In this document: in pieces, positions 32,914 to 37,400 of the stretch
Numbering within the stretch: the first letter of the stretch is position 1
Layout: each line of letters starts with the position of its first letter
Program-made: the position numbers and the translations under genes
Source of the DNA: CBETVX01 sp965539935
Lineage (GTDB): Bacteria; Bacillota; Clostridia; Peptostreptococcales; Caminicellaceae
DNA length: 37,400 nucleotides
NCBI GenBank assembly: GCA_965539935.1
Contig: CBETVX010000029.1
Span: forward strand, 1-37,400
Direction: 5' to 3'
Notes under the pieces: model-generated
The model's input: only the letters and a program-made list of their open reading frames with translations
Databases searched by the model: none
Told to the model about the DNA's origin: nothing

Positions 32914-34077
32914 TTACTCACTATATCTAGGCTTAAATACTTTCAAAATAAGTATGGTATGAATAAGTGATAATATAACTCCTATATTTAGACCATTAGA
33001 AACTAAGCTAAAAATAAATCTTAAATCCGTATTACCCAAAAACTCTCCAACTAGATCAAGTATATATGGAGATGTAAATTTTCCAAGGAGTATGGCACTG
33101 TTTACAATTGATAGAGCAAAGGCATTAGAAAATTTTGGTGTTACTTTAGTGACATTTAAAAAAAGTAAGGGTTTTAAAATTCCAAGTCCAAATCCAATCA
33201 TAAATGTGCCTATCAAAACAGTTGGTATTATATAGGATTTACTTAGTATAAAATAACCTAAAGCCATAAAACCCATACCTACTGTACATTTAAATTTTTT
33301 TAGTATATCAGATATTCTATCTAATAAAATGCCGCTTAAAAAACCAGCCAAAGTTAAAGAAGACATTGCAATGCCTGAGTATCCAGAATTCCCCATGCCT
33401 TCATTTGTTATGAACAATGAAATATTAGTAACAACGCCATAGAAAGCTACATTAAGGAGAAAAGCTAAGATGGCAATATAAATCACATTTAAATTCAGAA
33501 AAACCTTTCTTTTATTATCTTCCCTTCTCTTTGGAGGTTCTGGAAGGCCAATAATTACTAAAATTAAAACAATAAGGGCTAGAGAATATATTCCAAATAC
33601 ATATCGCCAGTTATATATTGCTAGCCATCCTGCCAAAAGAGCAGCTATAATCCCCCCTAAGTTAGAAACTGCATTTGAATATCCCATCATCTCCCTTCTC
33701 TCATCACCATCATAAAAATCTCCAATAAGTGAAGTAGTAAAGGGAGTAAGAATACCCATTCCAATTCCTAAAATCCCTCTAAAAATAAGGATGCTTATTA
33801 TATTAGGTGCTAATCCTCCACCTATACCACCAAATAGAAATATTATCAATCCTAAAACAATTAATTTTCTTTTACTAAACTTATTAGAAAATCTGCTGAT
33901 AAATAGGCTGATAGGAACTATAACAAAGGATGGCAGGGTTAATATAAGTTTTATAGTATTATCAGTTGCCATTGGGAAGTCTTTACTTATTTCACCTAAT
34001 GCAGGGGAAACTGTTGAAGCAGTTATTATAATTAATAAAGAAATAGATAAAACGGCATATTTTACTAAATAATCCAT
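32914..34077 (-). CDS. MFS transporter
   Basis: A 387-residue major facilitator with about 12 hydrophobic segments. A basic loop between helices 2 and 3 (SRFSNKFSKRKLIVLG) resembles motif A, and YDGDERREMMGYSNAVSNLGGI and GLPEPPKRREDNKRK are hydrophilic loops typical of drug:H+ antiporter-1 type proteins. Two six-helix halves are separated by the PEPPKR linker near residue 180. Substrate unknown; drug efflux is the family default. The start is ATG 34077, eight bases after TGGAG; GTG 34086 overlaps that SD. It converges with fruK, 17 bases away. Confidence 0.82.
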   Translation of the reverse strand: MDYLVKYAVLSISLLIIITASTVSPALGEISKDFPMATDNTIKLILTLPSFVIVPISLFISRFSNKFSKRKLIVLGLIIFLFGGIGGGLAPNIISILIFRGILGIGMGILTPFTTSLIGDFYDGDERREMMGYSNAVSNLGGIIAALLAGWLAIYNWRYVFGIYSLALIVLILVIIGLPEPPKRREDNKRKVFLNLNVIYIAILAFLLNVAFYGVVTNISLFITNEGMGNSGYSGIAMSSLTLAGFLSGILLDRISDILKKFKCTVGMGFMALGYFILSKSYIIPTVLIGTFMIGFGLGILKPLLFLNVTKVTPKFSNAFALSIVNSAILLGKFTSPYILDLVGEFLGNTDLRFIFSLVSNGLNIGVILSLIHTILILKVFKPRYSE

Positions 34078-34248
34078 ATAATTCACTCCAGATTTTAAAT
34101 GTTTATTTAATATTTTGATTTAGATTAATAAATAATATTCTCTTTATGGATTCTTTTAAATAATTTCACCCATGTAATAATAAAGTTTAAACTATGGAAG
34201 ACATAGATATATAGTATATTTAAAAGATGTATTTATAGAGGAGGGAAT

Positions 34249-34370
34249 ATGCTAGTGTATTATCCTATGGAACATATGAAATAGAAGCATATTTCAGCTG
34301 TGAAGATTGTATTGACCAAACTAAATGCTCTCCAAGATGTTGTCAGACTTTGGAAGAAGAATTGGTATAA
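34249..34370 (+). pseudogene. Cys-rich mini-gene with apparent frameshift
   Basis: A strong SD (GAGGAGGGA, 34238-34246) is followed by ATG 34249, but that frame stops after 11 codons at 34284. The frame one base off runs on to TAA 34368-34370 and encodes a Cys-rich peptide with five cysteines (FSCEDCIDQTKCSPRCC) and an acidic end, but has no start codon of its own downstream of an in-frame stop at 34236. A one-base insertion near 34260-34270 would join them into about 40 residues. A good terminator follows. I do not recognise the family. A sequencing error, a real pseudogene or recoding are all possible. Confidence 0.4.
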
Positions 34371-34385
34371 TGAATTATATAAGTG

Positions 34386-34412
34386 AAGGCAGGAAAATTC
34401 CTGCCTTTATTT
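34386..34412 (+). terminator. Intrinsic terminator after the Cys-rich mini-gene
   Basis: AAGGCAGGA pairs with TCCTGCCTT around AAAT (34386-34407), followed by T-rich sequence. Its presence argues that the short segment upstream is, or was, an expressed gene. Confidence 0.85.
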
Positions 34413-34434
34413 ATGTATGAAAAAAGTAATATAT

Positions 34435-34464
34435 TTAATAATATAAAATTGATTATATTATTAA
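34435..34464. repeat. AT-only perfect inverted repeat
   Basis: Twelve-base arms (34435-34446 and 34453-34464) flank a six-base loop. It lies between the terminator above and the end of the next minus-strand gene and has no U-run. It may be chance in such AT-rich DNA. Confidence 0.35.
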
Positions 34465-34501
34465 TATATTAAGTTGGATTGATTATTTCACCATGAAAAA
34501 T

Positions 34502-34759
34502 CTAAAAAGTGGAAGGACTAGAATCAAGGGAAATTAGAAAATCTATTTTAGTTGTTGGATTAATGTATATTGTAAACTCTATTAACGGAGATTTTCTTCT
34601 TGTACCAGGAGAGTAGACGATATCGAAGGGTATTTCTTTCTTAATAAGTATTTGCAAAAGTGTAGTGATTTCTGCAATTTTTAATGTGTTCTTACTTAAG
34701 AACTTTGTAAAAATTTCTGACGCAAAAAAAGACTCTAATCCTCCATAAAATTTAGGCAT
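34502..34759 (-). CDS. Small hypothetical protein
   Basis: An 85-residue protein that I do not recognise. It begins MPKFYGGLESFF, has mixed hydrophobic and charged residues without a clear membrane segment, and ends in a Ser-rich LDSSPSTF. The start ATG 34759 is set by a good SD (AGAGGGG) in the normal window; the open frame extends upstream to 34888, but that part is very hydrophobic, AT-driven sequence without an SD. No partner genes. Codon use is like its neighbours. Expressed status is likely but unproven. Confidence 0.5.
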   Translation of the reverse strand: MPKFYGGLESFFASEIFTKFLSKNTLKIAEITTLLQILIKKEIPFDIVYSPGTRRKSPLIEFTIYINPTTKIDFLISLDSSPSTF

Positions 34760-34813
34760 GAAAATCCCCTCTAATATCTTTATATAGTATATACTATGCG
34801 AAAATATGAGGAT

Positions 34814-34842
34814 TTGACAATAAATAATATTAAGCATATATA
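34814..34842 (+). promoter_or_regulatory. Predicted strong sigma-A promoter upstream of the PilZ gene
   Basis: A perfect TTGACA (34814-34819), a 17-base spacer and TATATA (34837-34842). Start is near 34849, 34 bases before the small ORF at 34883. Confidence 0.65.
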
Positions 34843-34882
34843 TAAATAGAAGTAGCAATTTATCAAAAAAGAGGTTATAACA

Positions 34883-34984
34883 ATGCAAGTTAAAAAAGAT
34901 GTTAAATTAAATTTATACTCAAGATATTTATATATATCCTATGTTATAATAAAAAAAATGGTATCTTTTAGGGAGGGAGAATAG
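34883..34984 (+). CDS. 33-codon upstream ORF coupled to the PilZ gene
   Basis: ATG 34883 is preceded by AAGAGG at a spacing of eight bases and lies just after a strong predicted promoter. It encodes 33 residues, basic at the start (MQVKKDVKLNLYSRYLYISY) and acidic at the end (REGE). Its stop TAG shares its last base with the GTG start of the PilZ gene (TAGTG), so ribosomes finishing it could reinitiate there. The PilZ SD (GGGAGGGAG) lies within its last codons. It may be a leader peptide or a real small protein. Confidence 0.4.
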   Translation: MQVKKDVKLNLYSRYLYISYVIIKKMVSFREGE

Positions 34985-35328
34985 TGGAAGATAAGAGAAA
35001 AGCTAAAAGATTGCCAGTTAATATTAAAGTAAATATTGAGTCCCTGTATAAATATGGTGACAATACTCTAAAAAATTTAAATAAAGAAGTAAATGTTATA
35101 AATATTTCTAAAAGGGGTATAGGATTTATTAGTGATATGGAATTACCTATTGGATATTTCTTTAATGCTAAGATTACTATTGATGATGAAAAGACATTTT
35201 ACAGTGTATTAAAAATTGTTAGAAATCAGAAAATTAACAATGGATATATAGTTGGATGTGAATTTGTGGGATTGGCTGACGTACTAAGTAATAATATAGA
35301 TGATTATGAACATGAGATTTTTAAATAA
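34984..35328 (+). CDS. PilZ domain protein (probable c-di-GMP receptor)
   Basis: A 114-residue single-domain PilZ protein. It has both ligand motifs: RxxxR as R5-KAK-R9, and the N-x-S-x-x-G form of the second motif in NISKRGIGF. The remaining strands end in the typical IVGCEFVGL. Cyclic-di-GMP binding is therefore probable; the output is not known. The start is GTG 34984 behind GGGAGGGAG, overlapping the stop of a 33-codon ORF by one base. A hairpin follows the stop. Confidence 0.82.
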   Translation: MEDKRKAKRLPVNIKVNIESLYKYGDNTLKNLNKEVNVINISKRGIGFISDMELPIGYFFNAKITIDDEKTFYSVLKIVRNQKINNGYIVGCEFVGLADVLSNNIDDYEHEIFK

Positions 35329-35331
35329 TAG

Positions 35332-35360
35332 GTTACTGCTTGTCAGTAACTTCTTTTCTC
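35332..35360 (+). terminator. Intrinsic terminator after the PilZ gene
   Basis: GTTACTG (35332-35338) pairs with CAGTAAC (35344-35350), followed by a pyrimidine-rich T tail. Confidence 0.7.
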
Positions 35361-35396
35361 AAATATTTTTACTTTTGTGTAGAAGGGGTGAGTATA

Positions 35397-36338
35397 TTGA
35401 AAGTTTTATTTACATATGACTATGGTAAGGAAAAAATGAATTCAATTAAAGAGTTAGGTTATGATATAATATATGTCCATGAAAAAGAAATACAAAATAC
35501 TAAAGAAATTGAAGATATTGATATTTTAGTTTGTTATAATCCCTTTAATAGTTTAGATATATCTAAACTTACAAGTCTAAAGTGGATACAACTTTCAAGT
35601 ATAGGTATAGACCAAGTTCCAAAGGAATATGTAATGACGAATAATATCTTGCTAACCAATAATAGAGGTGGATATAGTATTCCAATGGGAGAGTGGATAG
35701 TTTTAAAAATACTTGAAATATATAAAGATAGTAAATATTTCTATAAAAAGCAGAAGGAAAAGAAATGGAAAATCAACACAAATCTCATGGAACTATATGA
35801 GAAAACCGTTGGTTTTTTAGGAACGGGTACTATAGCCATAGAAGGAGCTAAGAGGCTTCAAGGATTTGGTGTTAATGTTTATGGGGTAAATACCAGTGGC
35901 AAAGAAGTAAAATATTTTGATAAATGTTATCCTATATCACAAATAAAGGAATTTTTAAGTATTTGTGATGTAGTGGTATGTGCAATACCCTATACAGAAA
36001 AAACCCATCATTTGCTTAATGGTGAAAAACTTGATATGATGAAGGACGATTCAGTTTTAATCAATATATCTAGGGGAAGTATAATTGATGAAGAAGCCCT
36101 GATAGAAAGGTTAAGGCAGGGAAAATTCATGGGAGTTGCTTTAGATGTATTTGAAAAGGAACCATTACATGAGTCCAGTCCACTTTGGGATTTTGAAAAT
36201 GTCTATATTTCATCCCATAATTCATGGATTTCAGAGATGAGGAATGAGAGAAGGTTTAATACCATATATCAAAATTTAAAAAGATATAAAAATAATGAGC
36301 AATTAATTAATGTAGTCAATCTTGAAAAAGGATATTAG
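35397..36338 (+). CDS. D-isomer-specific 2-hydroxyacid dehydrogenase
   Basis: A 313-residue NAD-dependent dehydrogenase of the SerA/LdhA family. The Rossmann motif is VGFLGTGTIAIEGA near residues 139-152. Catalytic elements are the Arg in INISRGSIIDEEAL, the Glu in DVFEKEPL and the His in ISSHNSW. The usual GxGxxG reads GTGTIA, with Ala for the last Gly. Length fits the short class without ACT domain, so it acts on a small 2-keto acid rather than being a full SerA; the substrate is unknown. The start is TTG 35397 behind AGAAGGGG; the earlier TTG at 35340 lies in the PilZ terminator. The PHP gene follows after 24 bases. Confidence 0.85.
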   Translation: MKVLFTYDYGKEKMNSIKELGYDIIYVHEKEIQNTKEIEDIDILVCYNPFNSLDISKLTSLKWIQLSSIGIDQVPKEYVMTNNILLTNNRGGYSIPMGEWIVLKILEIYKDSKYFYKKQKEKKWKINTNLMELYEKTVGFLGTGTIAIEGAKRLQGFGVNVYGVNTSGKEVKYFDKCYPISQIKEFLSICDVVVCAIPYTEKTHHLLNGEKLDMMKDDSVLINISRGSIIDEEALIERLRQGKFMGVALDVFEKEPLHESSPLWDFENVYISSHNSWISEMRNERRFNTIYQNLKRYKNNEQLINVVNLEKGY

Positions 36339-36362
36339 TAATAATTGAGAGAGGAGAATAAT

Positions 36363-37112
36363 ATGAAATTAGTTTTAGATACCCATACCCATACCATTGC
36401 AAGTGGCCATGCTTATAGCACTATTCATGATTATGTAAAAGTAGCAAAGGATAAGGAGTTAGAACTTATAGCCTTTACTGACCATGGTCCTGCATTACCA
36501 GGAGGTCCCCATATATTCCATATAGGAAATCAAAGAGTGATTCCAAGGATAATTGATGGCATTGAAATACTTAGGGGTGTTGAAGCAAATATAATTGATT
36601 ATAATGGAAATATAGATATTGATGAAGTTTATTTAAAAAGACTTGATATTGTAGTGGCAAGTTTACATGATGCTTGTATAGAGCCAGGAAGTAGAGAGGA
36701 AAATACTAAGGCACTTATAGGTGCCATGTCAAACAAATATGTAGATATAATTGCACATCCAGGTAACCCTGCCTTTCCAATTGATATATTGGAGTTTATG
36801 AAGGCTGCAAAAGAGAAGGATATTATAGTTGAAATAAATAATAGTTCCTTTAACAATCCTGGTAGAGCAGGTAGCAAAGATAATTGTATTGAAATAGCAA
36901 GGAAAGCTAAGGAATTAGGAGTTAAGGTAGTGGCAGCAAGTGATTCCCATATATCCTTTGATGTTGGAAATTTCCATACAGTTAAAGAGGTTTTTGAACT
37001 TGTGAACATGCCAGAGGAACTAGTTATGAATACTTCCAAGGAAAAATTAAAGGACTATTTAAAAGGCAAAGGAAAAAAACTTGGGGAAAAGACAATTGTT
37101 TCAATAAAGTAG
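36363..37112 (+). CDS. PHP-domain phosphatase (YcdX-like)
   Basis: A 249-residue metal-dependent hydrolase with the PHP motifs in order: DTHTHTIASGHAYST (residues 6-20), FTDHGPALPG, ILRGVEANI, VASLHDA, IAHPGNP and AASDSH. These supply the trinuclear metal site of YcdX-type phosphatases. The substrate is unknown. The start is ATG 36363 behind AGAGGAG; the in-frame ATG at 36345 lies upstream of this SD. It is probably in one transcript with the 2-hydroxyacid dehydrogenase. Confidence 0.85.
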   Translation: MKLVLDTHTHTIASGHAYSTIHDYVKVAKDKELELIAFTDHGPALPGGPHIFHIGNQRVIPRIIDGIEILRGVEANIIDYNGNIDIDEVYLKRLDIVVASLHDACIEPGSREENTKALIGAMSNKYVDIIAHPGNPAFPIDILEFMKAAKEKDIIVEINNSSFNNPGRAGSKDNCIEIARKAKELGVKVVAASDSHISFDVGNFHTVKEVFELVNMPEELVMNTSKEKLKDYLKGKGKKLGEKTIVSIK

Positions 37113-37122
37113 TTAATTATAT

Positions 37123-37149
37123 TACCCGCAGGGACAATCTCTGCGGGTA
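37123..37149 (+). terminator. GC-rich hairpin after the PHP gene
   Basis: Twelve-base arms (37123-37134 and 37138-37149) include ACCCGCAG/CTGCGGGT, with one wobble inside. It lies 10 bases after the stop. No U-run follows, so termination would have to be factor-assisted or weak. Confidence 0.6.
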
Positions 37150-37202
37150 TGAATTAATAGATGTAAAAAAATTCTTTAACTAAATAATATTTTTTAATTT
37201 GT

Positions 37203-37227
37203 AGCTATAAGCCATCAGCTATTAGCT
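37203..37227. repeat. AGCTAT-type short repeat cluster
   Basis: AGCTAT occurs at 37203-37208 and 37217-37222, and AGCT again at 37224-37227. It is the only notable pattern in the first half of the 288-base gene-free right end; the rest there is AT-rich with no gene I can support. Confidence 0.4.
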
Positions 37228-37353
37228 CAAATACAAATATATTTTACTGAAAGTATCATATTAACAGCATAGATTAGACTTTTAAATTAGATATATATCT
37301 ATCTATAATTTATACTATAACTAAATTTTTCTTAGTTAGTTTTTTGAATAAAG

Positions 37354-37374
37354 AAGCCGATGAACTGGTATGTT
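37354..37374 (+). repeat. Dispersed 21-base repeat, copy 2
   Basis: It matches 26587-26607 at 19 of 21 positions, including ATGAACTGGTA, and is followed by a run of eight Ts. It lies at the window edge, so what follows cannot be seen. Confidence 0.5.
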
Positions 37375-37400
37375 TTTTTTCAATATCAATATTTTTATCA

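Noticed and set aside
34760..34888. N-terminal extension of the small minus-strand protein
   Set aside because: No SD at 34888, whereas AGAGGGG fits ATG 34759. The extension also crosses the strong plus-strand promoter.
1..37400. CRISPR array, phage, transposon or defence island
   Set aside because: No spaced identical repeats, integrase, transposase or defence gene could be found; gene content and codon use are uniform across the window.

Overview
The window is a stretch of an AT-rich chromosome from a Gram-positive, probably anaerobic and spore-forming member of the Clostridia/Tissierellia. The signs are strong purine-rich Shine-Dalgarno (SD) sequences (AAAGGGGG, GGAGG), frequent GTG and TTG starts, sigma-A promoters with 17-bp spacers, U-tailed hairpin terminators, an iron-sulfur aldo/keto reductase and a run of SPOCS-like spore-surface proteins. 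It reads as ordinary chromosome. I see no CRISPR array, tRNA, rRNA, transposase, prophage gene or recognisable defence system.

Region 1 (1-13975) is a complete inositol uptake and catabolism locus. A sugar-type ABC transporter (lipoprotein, double-NBD ATPase, permease) and a Gfo/Idh/MocA inositol dehydrogenase read rightward to a bidirectional terminator. iolR (DeoR family) follows leftward. Divergent from iolR is the operon iolC-iolJ-iolB-iolD-iolE-iolG-ALDH. Inositol is oxidised (IolG), dehydrated (IolE), ring-opened (IolD), isomerised (IolB), phosphorylated (IolC) and cleaved (IolJ) to DHAP and malonate semialdehyde. The usual final enzyme, the MMSDH-type IolA, is absent; an AdhE/SauS-type acylating aldehyde dehydrogenase occupies its place. 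The iolR/iolC spacer carries two overlapping promoters and three tandem 11-bp repeats that match the Bacillus IolR operator consensus.

Region 2 (13976-17730) has single genes: an aldo/keto reductase with two C-terminal 4Fe-4S motifs, a UgtP/MGDG-synthase-like glycosyltransferase, and a formimidoylglutamase-like ureohydrolase that lacks one canonical metal aspartate and is preceded by a terminator-like leader hairpin.

Region 3 (17818-20434, minus strand) is a tandem array of three SPOCS/CsxC-like proteins. The third copy is divergent and has lost its Cys-rich N-terminus and apparently its normal start codon.

Region 4 (20732-30640) holds a YgiQ radical SAM protein, a DEAD-box helicase with a DbpA-type RNA-binding domain, the translational GTPase TypA/BipA with a GIY-YIG mini-protein, and a heterodimeric ABC exporter of the BmrCD type with one degenerate ATP site.

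Region 5 (30641-37400) holds a small charged protein, a fruR-fruK pair without a PTS gene (its promoter followed by four 10-bp tandem operator-like repeats), an MFS transporter, a frameshifted Cys-rich mini-gene, an unknown small protein, a 33-codon upstream ORF coupled to a PilZ protein, a 2-hydroxyacid dehydrogenase and a PHP-domain hydrolase.

No wholly new system is evident. The best leads are the aldehyde dehydrogenase replacing IolA, the shared tandem-repeat design of the two DeoR-family operators, the spore-protein array and the very small genes.
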